From Ignavibacteria bacterium (GTDB taxonomy: Bacteria > Bacteroidota > Ignavibacteria > Kapaibacteriales > UBA4661): 64,000 nucleotides of DNA. A program made the position numbers and the translations under genes. Shown here piece after piece: positions 27,542 through 35,716 of the stretch; position 1 is the first letter of the stretch; the number at the start of each line of letters is the position of its first letter. The notes beneath the pieces were generated by a model that was not told the DNA's origin, did no database searches, and saw nothing but the letters and a program-made list of their open reading frames with translations. The DNA lies in NCBI GenBank assembly GCA_947459425.1, contig CANHDJ010000001.1:1-64000 (forward strand). Reading direction: 5' to 3'.

Positions 27542-28837
27542 ATGAACATCCTTCTTATCGGCTCCGGCGGACGCGAACACGCTCTGGCAAAAAAACTGAG
27601 CGAAACGCCGGAAACCAAGATATTTGCTGCTCCGGGCAATCCCGGAATTTTTCAATATGCCTATCATGCCGCAGTTCAAATCACACATTCTGACGAGATC
27701 ATTGAATTTTGCAAAATACATGATATTGCATTAGTCGTTATCGGTCCCGAAGCGCCGCTTGCTGCTGGACTGGCAGATGATTTACGGGCGCACGGCATCG
27801 CAACTTTCGGACCGTCACGTGCAGCAGCCCGCTTGGAATCTTCTAAAGCATTCGCCAAAGATTTTATGCTGCGGCATGGCATACCAACCGCACAATACCG
27901 CGTTTTCAACGAACATCAACACCAAGAAGCCCGCAATTACGTGGCTTCGCACCCATTGCCCATTGTCATCAAAGCAGATGGTCTGGCTGCCGGCAAAGGC
28001 GTAAGCATCGCCGAAACGCACCGCTACGCACTGGAAGCATTGGACGCGGTGTTTGATGGTAAATTTGGTTTGGCGGGAAAAAGCGTCGTCATTGAAGAAT
28101 TTATGCAGGGCGAAGAAGCGTCTGTTTTTGCGGTCTGCGATGGAGAACGTTTCGTCACACTTGCCGCAGCACAAGACCACAAGCGCATTGGCGACGGCGA
28201 CACGGGCGAAAACACTGGTGGAATGGGTGCATATTGCCCAGCACCGATTGTAACGCCAGCTATATTGCGAGAAGTTGAGGAGCATATTATCGAAGCAACC
28301 TTGCGGGGCATGAAGAGCGAAGGACACCCTTTTATCGGCTGTTTATACGTGGGCTTGATGATAGAACCGGGCGGAAAAGCCCGTGTCGTAGAGTTTAACG
28401 CTCGCTTCGGCGATCCGGAAACACAAGCCGTTTTAGCAATATTGGATGGCGATTTTGTTCAACTCCTGCACAGCGCAGCAATGGGGAATGTGGATACTGG
28501 GGCAGTTCGTAATGCAACCAATGGAACGGCGTGTTGCGTTGTCCTCGCCGCAAGCGGTTATCCGGGCGAAGTCCGCAAAGGCGATGAAATCACGGGCATA
28601 GATGATGCCGAAACCGCCAGCAATGAGGAGGTCAGTATTTTTCATGCAGGAACCGCCCTGCACCAAAAGCCCGATGGAGCGATGCATCTTTGCACCAATG
28701 GTGGGCGCGTTTTAGGCGTAACGTCTCGCGGCGAGAACCTTCAAGAAGCCATCAAGAAGTGTTATGAAGCCATCAAACTCGTCCATTTTCGCGGTAAGAC
28801 CTATCGCACGGACATCGGCGCGAAAGGTTTACGATAG
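27542..28837 (+). CDS. purD: phosphoribosylamine--glycine ligase
   Basis: PurD joins phosphoribosylamine and glycine using ATP, step two of purine synthesis. The 431-residue ATP-grasp protein starts MNILLIGSGGREHALA and has VVIGPEAPLAAG, the ATP-grasp core PIVIKADGLAAGKGV and the C-terminal FNARFGDPETQAVL. Length is normal (about 420-430). No other pur gene is adjacent; pairing with the ArsA-type ATPase gene is not a known pathway link. Confidence 0.97.
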   Translation: MNILLIGSGGREHALAKKLSETPETKIFAAPGNPGIFQYAYHAAVQITHSDEIIEFCKIHDIALVVIGPEAPLAAGLADDLRAHGIATFGPSRAAARLESSKAFAKDFMLRHGIPTAQYRVFNEHQHQEARNYVASHPLPIVIKADGLAAGKGVSIAETHRYALEALDAVFDGKFGLAGKSVVIEEFMQGEEASVFAVCDGERFVTLAAAQDHKRIGDGDTGENTGGMGAYCPAPIVTPAILREVEEHIIEATLRGMKSEGHPFIGCLYVGLMIEPGGKARVVEFNARFGDPETQAVLAILDGDFVQLLHSAAMGNVDTGAVRNATNGTACCVVLAASGYPGEVRKGDEITGIDDAETASNEEVSIFHAGTALHQKPDGAMHLCTNGGRVLGVTSRGENLQEAIKKCYEAIKLVHFRGKTYRTDIGAKGLR

Positions 28838-28930
28838 AGCGGAAATCTAAAAAAGATTCTTGTACAATATGCCGAAATCAGATATTTTACGTGTATCTCC
28901 AATTATTTTTTTTCACTTTTTCAAAACATT

Positions 28931-29899
28931 ATGCGCCATGTTTATGCAAAACTCTTCGCTCTCGTGTCGTTTTTTGGTGTGCTGATGATGACAAATGCAT
29001 CGCCCATTTCTGCCCAAGAATGGACTTCCGGTAACAGACTTATGATTCACCTCGGCGGTGGGCTTCCCGTCGGTAGTTTCGGGCAAGCCTACAACGTCGC
29101 TGCCGATTTCGAAACTACTGTTGCACAAATTCGTAGCGGTAGCCTACCAACTAGTACGCCAGCCGAGCGTACAGAAATTGGCAATGCCACTTTCGGCTTC
29201 AACGCCGGGCTGACAGACTTGTTCAAACTTACGCCTAATTTCAGCCTTATTGGAACGCTTGAGGTTTCCTACAATCCCTTCAATGCCAGCGATTACACCA
29301 ATCAGTACAATGGACTTTTTCGTGACCCTGCATTTTTACAGCGTCTCGGGTTGAATACGTCCTCATCGGGTATTAATGTTGCATTGGACGTAAATGCCGT
29401 CATACCCCCACGCGCCTACCTCAATACCTCGTTATTGCTGGGTGGTCGTTATGACATACCGCTTAGTAGCTCACTCAGCCTTTTTGCTTCTGCGCAAGCC
29501 GGGCTTTTGTATGGAATTTATCCCGAATTTGTTACCAATCTTACGATTACACAGACTGTAAGCGGTACATCATTTGGCGTACCTCTTTCAACCCAGCAAA
29601 AATCTGAACAAAACAGCAAAATCTCAACAATGGGCGCTCTTGCTTTTGCGTATAAACTCGGCGTGGGCGTACTGGTCAATAACCGCATCAATATTGGCAT
29701 TGGCTATTTTGGCGGGCAGCCGCAGTACGGTCCAGCGAATATTACTACCGAAATGAAGACTGGTGGCTCAATAACGATTGGCGGTATGACAACAGCGCTA
29801 CCAAGTGCTAGCAATACCGCAACCCGCGAAATTTCAACCCGCACGAATCTTCCTGTGGGAATATTGCAATTATCTGTCGGCTACCTTATCGGCGATTAA
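28931..29899 (+). CDS. outer-membrane beta-barrel protein, unknown function
   Basis: The 322-residue protein has a signal peptide (hydrophobic about 8-24, cleavage near ISAQE). The rest is rich in Gly, Ser, Thr and alternating hydrophobic residues typical of a porin-like barrel (GGGLPVGSFGQAY at the start, IGIGYFGGQPQYG late). The last strand ends in a short chain with LSVGYLIGD. It is 16 bases upstream of the purine nucleoside phosphorylase gene. A weak promoter-like pair (CTTG, 20 bases, TATTTTAC) lies upstream in 28858-28890. Confidence 0.7.
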   Translation: MRHVYAKLFALVSFFGVLMMTNASPISAQEWTSGNRLMIHLGGGLPVGSFGQAYNVAADFETTVAQIRSGSLPTSTPAERTEIGNATFGFNAGLTDLFKLTPNFSLIGTLEVSYNPFNASDYTNQYNGLFRDPAFLQRLGLNTSSSGINVALDVNAVIPPRAYLNTSLLLGGRYDIPLSSSLSLFASAQAGLLYGIYPEFVTNLTITQTVSGTSFGVPLSTQQKSEQNSKISTMGALAFAYKLGVGVLVNNRINIGIGYFGGQPQYGPANITTEMKTGGSITIGGMTTALPSASNTATREISTRTNLPVGILQLSVGYLIGD

Positions 29900-29915
29900 C
29901 ATTCTCTCTTCAAAT

Positions 29916-30794
29916 ATGCAGAACACCCCTTCCCAAGCGCTCCAGAGCGCATTAGAACAGCATTATGGCGCACTTTATCGCCAAATTCGTCAAAAAACGT
30001 CCGCGACAGTCGAAGGAATTGTTATTAGCGGAAGCGGTTTGAATACAGCGTTGGAGCATTATCCGGCAGAGGAAACCCTTGATTTGCACGATATTGAGGG
30101 CTTTCCAATGCCGACGGTGAAGGGGCATTCTTCGTTCTTGCGCATTATCACGATTGAAGGCAAGCGCGTAGCGCACTACACAGGACGCTGCCATCTCTAC
30201 GAAGGTTTCACGCTGCAAGACTCGCTGGCGCAAGTAGCATTAGGCACAATGCTCGGCGCAACATTTGCTATTTTGACAAACTCCGCCGGAGGGATGCACC
30301 ACACCTACACTGCCGGCGACATCATGCTTTTGAGCGATTCGCTTAATCTGATGCTGCGCCCTGTGCAGCGCGATTGGCTGCGCGGCTTGACGGGAAGCGC
30401 CAGAGCATCAGAACCAACGCTTGATTATGGTCGTATGGCTTCTGGTGAGGCAATTTTTTCAACGGAATGGCGCAAACGAATTGTGCCAGAATTGGCGGCA
30501 GGGGGGGTGCCGTTTCATCAAGGCACGTACATCGGGCTGACGGGACCAACCTTTGAAACCCCCGCCGAAGCAAGAATGTATCGGAAATTTGGGGAAGCCG
30601 TTGGTATGTCCACCGTTCACGAGGCAGAATTTGCGCGGGTTTGTGGGATGCAGGTGGCAGCCTGTTCGCTCATTACGAATATGCTCCCCGAAAGTGCGGC
30701 GGTGAATGTCTCGCATGATGAGGTGATTCATGCCGCAGCGATTGGTGCGCCGCGTGTGGCAGCGTTTATTGCGGCGGCGTGTCGGTGTGCTTGA
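29916..30794 (+). CDS. punA: purine nucleoside phosphorylase
   Basis: Splits purine ribonucleosides with phosphate to base and ribose-1-phosphate. From ATG 29916 (MQNTPSQALQSAL) the protein has 292 residues, the normal size for the trimeric class; a longer frame from 29805 would overlap the upstream gene by 95 bases. Motifs: IVISGSGLNTALE (phosphate loop), TNSAGGMHHTYTAGDIMLLSDSLNL, GLTGPTFETPAEARMYR and VGMSTVHEAEFAR. It probably takes part in purine salvage together with purD upstream, but they are not adjacent. Confidence 0.92.
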   Translation: MQNTPSQALQSALEQHYGALYRQIRQKTSATVEGIVISGSGLNTALEHYPAEETLDLHDIEGFPMPTVKGHSSFLRIITIEGKRVAHYTGRCHLYEGFTLQDSLAQVALGTMLGATFAILTNSAGGMHHTYTAGDIMLLSDSLNLMLRPVQRDWLRGLTGSARASEPTLDYGRMASGEAIFSTEWRKRIVPELAAGGVPFHQGTYIGLTGPTFETPAEARMYRKFGEAVGMSTVHEAEFARVCGMQVAACSLITNMLPESAAVNVSHDEVIHAAAIGAPRVAAFIAAACRCA

Positions 30795-30829
30795 AAAATC
30801 AGTACGGTTCACAAAAGCTAACCTCGAAA

Positions 30830-30866
30830 TCAGGTGCAGCCTGACTTGAAGGCAGACTGCACCTGA
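30830..30866. terminator. inverted repeat between convergent genes
   Basis: TCAGGTGCAG (30830-30839) pairs with CTGCACCTGA (30857-30866), with a further CCT/AGG pairing in the 17-base loop. It lies between the stops of the purine nucleoside phosphorylase (+) and yceI (-). No strong U-run follows on either side, so termination is only suggested. Confidence 0.45.
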
Positions 30867-30900
30867 AGGCGAGTAAAGTTTCAGTATCAAATCAAGCAAA

Positions 30901-31503
30901 TTATTGCTTAATCAACTCCACATTTCCTTTGAACTCAACCATATCACCAACCACAAGCCCGCCGTTATCCAGTTTCTTAGCCCATTTCACGCCAAAATCC
31001 TGACGATTGATTTCGCCGACAACCTTGAAGCCCGCATGGAGTCTGCCTTTGCCGTCTTTAACGACACCGCCAAATTTTGCATCAAATTCCACCGATTTGG
31101 TAACACCGTGCATGGTGAAATCACCAATAAGTTTGTACTTGGTATCGCTAACTTTCTTCAATTCCTTCGATTTGAAGGTAATCGTTGGGAATTTTTCTGC
31201 TTCAAAGAAATCGCCGCTTTTGAGGTGATTATCGCGGTCTTTATTGTCGGTATTGATGCTGGCAACTTGGATTGTGACATCAACCTTTGCATCGGTCAAA
31301 TCTTCTTTGTCCGACAGCACAGTCGCATCGAAGGAGTCAAACTTTCCTTCTGCTTCGGCGACGACCATATGGCTTACGGAAAAGCTAATTTGTGAGTGTG
31401 AGCGGTCAAGCGCCCATTTGCCTGTTTGCGCAAAAGCGCTTACGCTAGTGCCGACGACAAGAAATGCCGCCACAACACCGACTGCGGAAAATATACGATT
31501 CAT
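30901..31503 (-). CDS. YceI family lipocalin-like periplasmic protein
   Basis: The 200-residue protein has a signal peptide (about 1-25, ending SAFA). The rest matches the YceI family: KWALDRSHSQISFSVSHM near the N-terminus, FEAEKFPTITFKS in the middle and the end GVVKDGKGRLHAGFKVVGEINR, DFGVKWAKKLDNGGLVVGD. YceI proteins form a lipocalin-type barrel that binds isoprenoid chains such as ubiquinone or polyprenyl lipids. It is followed by the DJ-1-like gene upstream on the same strand; no clear promoter was seen. Confidence 0.93.
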   Translation of the reverse strand: MNRIFSAVGVVAAFLVVGTSVSAFAQTGKWALDRSHSQISFSVSHMVVAEAEGKFDSFDATVLSDKEDLTDAKVDVTIQVASINTDNKDRDNHLKSGDFFEAEKFPTITFKSKELKKVSDTKYKLIGDFTMHGVTKSVEFDAKFGGVVKDGKGRLHAGFKVVGEINRQDFGVKWAKKLDNGGLVVGDMVEFKGNVELIKQ

Positions 31504-31578
31504 CTGGTGTAATCCTTTTTTGTGGTAAAAAAAACGTGATGATTATTTCTGAAAATCTTCTTCTGAGTCTTGGCGGGC

Positions 31579-32199
31579 TTATTGAAGCAATATGGTATCA
31601 TATTCCATGTACTCTGCCGTAGCACGAGCTTTATCGCGCCCCAGCAGCCTTGCGATGACATGAAGCGAAGCATCTATGCCCGCCGAAATGCCGCCCGCCG
31701 TGATAATTTGACCATTATCCACAAAGCGCGTGTCTTGCCAATCGCCCTCCACCCATCGTGCCGTTGGAGCAAGTTCGCGGATGTCGGCAAGCGCTTCGTG
31801 ATGCGTGGTTGCTTCTAAGCCATCCAGCAAGCCCGCCTTTGCCAAAATTCGTGCGCCCGTGCAGACAGAAATAACAAGTTCTGCTGTGGAAGCGGCGGTT
31901 TGAAGCCACGCAATGATGGCATCGCTCATCATCGCTGTTTTTGAGCCAATTCCACCCGGAACAATGACAATATCCGGCTTTGGAGCATTGGCGAGTGTGT
32001 GTGCGGGAACAATACTGAGTCCGTTACGTGTCGTGATAGTGCGCTCTTCCTCAGCACACGTATAGACGAGAAACGGCTTGTAGGCGTTTAATTCGGCAGT
32101 AACGGAAAAAACCTCGAAGGGACCGGCAAAATCCAGCACTTCTACATCGTCAAAAAGAAGAATAGCGACATTGCGTCGCTCTAGGTCGCGTGGTTGCAT
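31579..32199 (-). CDS. DJ-1/PfpI family protein
   Basis: The 206-residue protein has the class I glutamine amidotransferase-like fold: AILLFDDVEVLDFAGPFEVFS at the N-terminus, DIVIVPGGIG and the nucleophile elbow ISVCTGARILAKAGLL with Cys113. The end (ITAGGISAGIDASLHVIARLLG) matches the isonitrile hydratase-like or AraC-regulator N-terminal subgroup, but here no DNA-binding domain follows. An enzymatic role (hydratase, glyoxalase III-like) is possible; the substrate is unknown. It lies 75 bases from yceI. Confidence 0.88.
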   Translation of the reverse strand: MQPRDLERRNVAILLFDDVEVLDFAGPFEVFSVTAELNAYKPFLVYTCAEEERTITTRNGLSIVPAHTLANAPKPDIVIVPGGIGSKTAMMSDAIIAWLQTAASTAELVISVCTGARILAKAGLLDGLEATTHHEALADIRELAPTARWVEGDWQDTRFVDNGQIITAGGISAGIDASLHVIARLLGRDKARATAEYMEYDTILLQ

Positions 32200-32274
32200 G
32201 AGATTGTGAATGGTGGTACAAGAATGCCGACAAAAATACAGAAAAATTCTGAATGCCTATGGCAAAAACAAACA

Positions 32275-32307
32275 AAAGCCGCTTCACACCAGATGCAAAG
32301 CGGCTTT
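32275..32307 (-). terminator. intrinsic terminator after lat
   Basis: AAAGCCGCTT (32275-32284) pairs with AAGCGGCTTT (32298-32307). On the minus strand the hairpin is followed by a U-rich stretch (complement of 32264-32274). It lies 15 bases after the lat stop. Confidence 0.8.
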
Positions 32308-32322
32308 CGACGTTATTTTACC

Positions 32323-33744
32323 TTAGCAATCAACATTTTGTGTCATTTTGCGGAGTGCTTCTTTCATAATGTTCATTCCTTCGTCAACCTGACCTTTGGT
32401 CAAATTAAGCGGTGGACGGAAGCGGATGGAATGGACACCGCAAGCAAGCAAAATTACTTTAAGGTCGTAGCAAATACGACGGAATTCGTCGCGCTGCTCT
32501 GGCGTAGGCAAATCAAAGGCAGCAAACAAGCCGCGTCCGCGCGGGTTCGTGACCAAATTCGGGAACTCCTCCGCCATCGCGCCAAGCTGCTCAATCAAGT
32601 ATCCACCGACGGTAGCGGCATTTTGCACCATATTTTCTTCTTGGATAATCTGCAAATACCGTGCAACACGCACCATATCGACCAAATTACCGCCCCATGT
32701 TGAGTTAATGCGGCTCGGAACGTGGAACACGTTGTCAGCAATTTCATCCAGTTTGCTACCGGCAAGCAAGCCGCAGACCTGCATTTTTTTACCAAAGGTC
32801 ATCAAATCCGGCTCTACGCCTAATTGCTCATGTACCCACCATGTTCCCGTGATTCCCACGCCTGTCTGTACTTCATCGAAAATAAGCAGTGCTTCGTTTT
32901 CATCACACAACTGCCGAACAGCCTTCAAATACTCAGGGCGGAAGTGATTATCGCCGCCTTCGCCTTGAATCGGCTCCATAATCATACAAGCGATTTCGTC
33001 TTTCATCTCAAAAAATGCTTGTTTCATCTGCGCAAGCGATTGTTGCTCAAGTTTTAGCGTGTGTTCGATGTTCTCCGGCGTAAGCGGGAAGCGCATTGCC
33101 GGGTTCAGGACGCGGGGCCAATTGTTAAATTTCGGATAATACTTTACTTTTTTCTCATCGGTATTTGTTAGCGTCATCGTGTAGCCAGAGCGTCCGTGAA
33201 ATGCTTGTTGGAAGTGCATAACACTGTGTCCGCGCTCGTGTTGATAGCCTTTGGCAAAATTTTTGCGCACTTTCCAATCAAATGCAGCCTTCAGAGCATT
33301 TTCGTTTGCCAATGCGCCGCCTTCAACAAAAAAGCTGTATTTGAAGTGCTTCGGAACGGCAATTTTGAAGAACGTATCGACAAATGCTGCCATTTCTTGG
33401 GTGTAAAGGTCAGAATTGGAGGGTTTATTCAACGCAACCATACCAAGATAGTGGATAAAATCTGGGTCGGTGAGTTTCGGATGATTCATCCCAATCGGCA
33501 TAGAAGCAAAGCAGGTGAACAAATCCAGAAATGTGTCGCCCGTCGCAGCATCGGTCATATACGAACCCGTGCTGCCGTGCAGGTCCAGCACCATATCAAA
33601 GCCATCGGCTAACATATGTTTGCGAAGCGTGTTGTGAACCTCTTTTGCAGCAATATTTGTCGGCAAAAACGAGGAATGGTGCATTTTTTTGGTATGCACT
33701 CCGTTGCCATTAGCAACGATGGGAGCGGTTGTTGTTGTGGACAT
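32323..33744 (-). CDS. lat: L-lysine 6-transaminase (lysine epsilon-aminotransferase)
   Basis: A class III PLP aminotransferase that moves the epsilon-amino group of lysine to 2-oxoglutarate, giving a semialdehyde that cyclises to piperideine-6-carboxylate. I use the ATG at 33744, with GGAGA six bases upstream, giving 473 residues; longer starts to 33846 lie in the leader. Motifs: DEVQTGVGITGTWW with the PLP Asp, and DLMTFGKKMQVCGLLAG, where Lys319 or Lys320 binds PLP; this GKKxQVCG pattern is special to Lat. No other lysine-degradation gene is adjacent. The gene is preceded by a long leader with predicted RNA structure and closed by a terminator at 32275-32307. Confidence 0.93.
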   Translation of the reverse strand: MSTTTTAPIVANGNGVHTKKMHHSSFLPTNIAAKEVHNTLRKHMLADGFDMVLDLHGSTGSYMTDAATGDTFLDLFTCFASMPIGMNHPKLTDPDFIHYLGMVALNKPSNSDLYTQEMAAFVDTFFKIAVPKHFKYSFFVEGGALANENALKAAFDWKVRKNFAKGYQHERGHSVMHFQQAFHGRSGYTMTLTNTDEKKVKYYPKFNNWPRVLNPAMRFPLTPENIEHTLKLEQQSLAQMKQAFFEMKDEIACMIMEPIQGEGGDNHFRPEYLKAVRQLCDENEALLIFDEVQTGVGITGTWWVHEQLGVEPDLMTFGKKMQVCGLLAGSKLDEIADNVFHVPSRINSTWGGNLVDMVRVARYLQIIQEENMVQNAATVGGYLIEQLGAMAEEFPNLVTNPRGRGLFAAFDLPTPEQRDEFRRICYDLKVILLACGVHSIRFRPPLNLTKGQVDEGMNIMKEALRKMTQNVDC

Positions 33745-33892
33745 AATCGTTCTCCGTTGAGAATAAGGATGATGAAATATGATATTGAGAATACTCAAAG
33801 AAGCAATGAACAACGCACTGCTCATGGAAGCAGAACGCAGAATCATTGAAGAAAAAAGGGAAGTGTTTCGAGGCGCGAAAGTCAGAAATCAA

Positions 33893-34062
33893 GCGCTTCT
33901 GAGCGCTGCGCTATGAAGCGCCGTAGGGATAGAGCTGGCAAGGGAGATTATCAGGAGCAGATACGAACGAAGGCGCTGGCTGCTCAAAAAAGAGCCGCCG
34001 CGTATTGTGCCTTTGATGCTCCCGTGAGCATTGCCGAGCGCAGACGATGTAAGTGTTCGTAT
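33893..34062 (-). promoter_or_regulatory. structured RNA leader upstream of lat (candidate riboswitch)
   Basis: On the minus-strand RNA the following helices nest: an outer 8-bp helix AUACGAAC (34062-34055) with GUUCGUAU (33968-33961); a 5-bp helix GCGCU (34041-34037) with AGCGC (33977-33973); inside it a hairpin AUGCUC-ACGG-GAGCAU (34031-34016) and a hairpin GGC.GCUC with a six-U loop and GAGC.GCC (33999-33978, one mismatch). Together they form a three-way junction. A further hairpin follows (GCGCUUC 33921-33915 with GAAGCGC 33899-33893, with inner pairing AGCG/CGCU), and a small stem at 33880-33866. The 150 bases between this and the lat ATG hold no gene. I match it to no known riboswitch class. 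Confidence 0.5.
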
Positions 34063-34088
34063 TCTCATAGTAGTTTGGGGAAGAATTG

Positions 34089-34120
34089 CAAATATACTCA
34101 TTTTTCTTGATATTTCCAAC
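34089..34120 (-). promoter_or_regulatory. promoter of lat
   Basis: On the minus strand GTTG (34120-34117), 20 bases, then a perfect TATATTTG (34096-34089). The start site should be near 34083, so lat has a leader of about 340 bases that contains the predicted three-way junction. Confidence 0.65.
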
Positions 34121-34191
34121 ACCCAACAAAATCCGAAAAATCTGCATAATGCACGCATCAATATTTCGCAATATCCCGCAAAAACGCTAGA

Positions 34192-34223
34192 TTTGCGACG
34201 AATAATATCTTGTTCTACATTTA
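34192..34223 (+). promoter_or_regulatory. promoter of the DinB-family gene
   Basis: TTTG (34192-34195), 20 bases, then TACATTTA (34216-34223, one mismatch to TAnnTTTG). The start site would be near 34230, only about eight bases before the ATG at 34238, so this transcript has almost no leader and does not include the structured region to the left. Confidence 0.65.
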
Positions 34224-34237
34224 GGCGATAGAGCATC

Positions 34238-34762
34238 ATGGCTACGAATATCCAGCCCCCTGACAGTACCGAATATCCGGCGTATTACGAGCAATACATT
34301 TCCAAAGCACGCGGTGAAGATTTGGTGAGAACCATGCAGATAGCGCACCGCGAAACACAAGCACTCATCGGCTCTCTCACAGAAGAGCAGTTGAATTATC
34401 GCTATGCCGAAGGCAAATGGACGATTAAAGAAATCATCGGGCATTTAATTGATGCAGAGCGCATTTTTGCTTATCGTATGCTGCGTTTCGCCCGAAAAGA
34501 TGCCACCGATTTACCCGGATTCGATGAAAACGAGTACGTTCCTGCTTCAGAGGCGAACGAGCGCTCAATTCATGGACTATTGGAAGAATTTACGACCGTG
34601 CGGGCAGGAACATTCTCGCTCTGGCGGAGTTTGACCAATGAAATGCTCCAACGAAGCGGCACGGTGAATGGTAATCGTCTTTCGGTTCGGGCGCTTGCCT
34701 ATATCACGTGTGGACACGAAATCCACCACCTTGCCGTCATTAAAGAGCGTTATCTCAAATAA
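34238..34762 (+). CDS. DinB family metal-dependent protein
   Basis: The 174-residue protein has the DinB/YfiT four-helix bundle. The three His metal ligands expected in this family are visible: His in IKEIIGHLIDAERIFAYRML (about residue 70) and the pair in CGHEIHHLAVIKERY (about 160-165). Many DinB-like proteins are thiol (bacillithiol, mycothiol) transferases or have unknown function. The relation to DNA damage in the name is historical. Confidence 0.85.
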   Translation: MATNIQPPDSTEYPAYYEQYISKARGEDLVRTMQIAHRETQALIGSLTEEQLNYRYAEGKWTIKEIIGHLIDAERIFAYRMLRFARKDATDLPGFDENEYVPASEANERSIHGLLEEFTTVRAGTFSLWRSLTNEMLQRSGTVNGNRLSVRALAYITCGHEIHHLAVIKERYLK

Positions 34763-34890
34763 TTCTCTCACTAAATTCTGCACGGCAGATTTGCATAGTT
34801 CTCCGTATCTACGGGCGAAAATATCGTATCTGCTTTCGTTCTGTTCATCGTCACAATTCAACTCTTTCTATTTCTACGAAACAAGGTTCT

Positions 34891-35673
34891 ATGCCGCCTC
34901 AAGCATTGCATCATCCGACAGCCCAAATTTCTCCCAATGCCGAAATTGGCGCAAACGTGCGCATCGGCGCGTTTAGTATCATCGAAGACGGCGCAGTTAT
35001 CGGCGAAGGGACGGAAATACGGTCTTCCGTCGTAATTTACGGTTCTGCTAGAATAGGTGCAGGATGCACCATTCACCACAGCGCCGTCATTGGCGGTGAG
35101 CCACAGGATTTGAAATTTAATGGCGAAACGACACACGCCATTATCGGCGACCGAACGGTGATACGCGAATTTGTTACTGTCAATCGCGGCACAGAAGCAA
35201 GCGGCGAAACGCGCATCGGGAATGATTGCTTGATTATGGCATACTGCCACGCTGCGCATGATTGCGTAATTGGGAATAATGTCATTATCGCTAATGCCTC
35301 TCAACTTGGCGGACACGTCGAGATTGACGATTATGCAATTATCGGTGGTGTCGCAAAGGTGCACCAATTCTCGAAAGTCGGCAAACACGCGATGGTGGGC
35401 GCAGGAACAAAAATTGTCAAAGATATTCCCCCGTTTGCCCTCGCCGATGGCATCCCCGGACGCTTTGAAGCCGTCAACAAACTTGGCTTAAAACGACGCG
35501 GTTTTAGCGAAGAAGTCATCCAAGAATTGGAAGATTTCTACGCAACAATTCTCCGTTCAGGCTTGAATATTAGCGCCGGAATTGCCAAATTTCAAGAGCG
35601 CGGGACGCTTCACGCCGAAACGCTCGACTGCATTCGCTTTATTCAAAACTCTAAACGTGGAATTTGCCGCTAG
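34891..35673 (+). CDS. lpxA: acyl-ACP--UDP-N-acetylglucosamine O-acyltransferase
   Basis: LpxA carries out the first step of lipid A synthesis in the cytoplasm. The 260-residue protein (family about 262) is a left-handed beta-helix of hexapeptide repeats (ISPNAEIGANVRIGAFSII onward). The catalytic His is His123 in YCHAAHDCVIGNN. The C-terminal helical domain (RGFSEEVIQELEDFY) is present. It is not next to lpxD, lpxB or fabZ here. Start at MPPQALHHPTAQI; no strong promoter or ribosome binding site is evident. Confidence 0.96.
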   Translation: MPPQALHHPTAQISPNAEIGANVRIGAFSIIEDGAVIGEGTEIRSSVVIYGSARIGAGCTIHHSAVIGGEPQDLKFNGETTHAIIGDRTVIREFVTVNRGTEASGETRIGNDCLIMAYCHAAHDCVIGNNVIIANASQLGGHVEIDDYAIIGGVAKVHQFSKVGKHAMVGAGTKIVKDIPPFALADGIPGRFEAVNKLGLKRRGFSEEVIQELEDFYATILRSGLNISAGIAKFQERGTLHAETLDCIRFIQNSKRGICR

Positions 35674-35716
35674 AAGAGTCCAATCAATTTCCTCATTCCG
35701 TATTCCTCTTGGAACC

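Noticed and set aside
34016-34031. Known riboswitch classes (SAM, TPP, cobalamin, lysine) in the lat leader
   Set aside because: I looked for the conserved core sequences of each and found none. This was done by eye only.
33893-34062. Structured element read as a plus-strand leader of dinB
   Set aside because: A good dinB promoter starts transcription near 34230, after the structure, so the element is not in the dinB transcript.
33913-34110. Plus-strand frame of 65 codons in the lat leader
   Set aside because: It has no ribosome binding site, overlaps the predicted RNA helices, and resembles no family. The base composition is explained by the helices.
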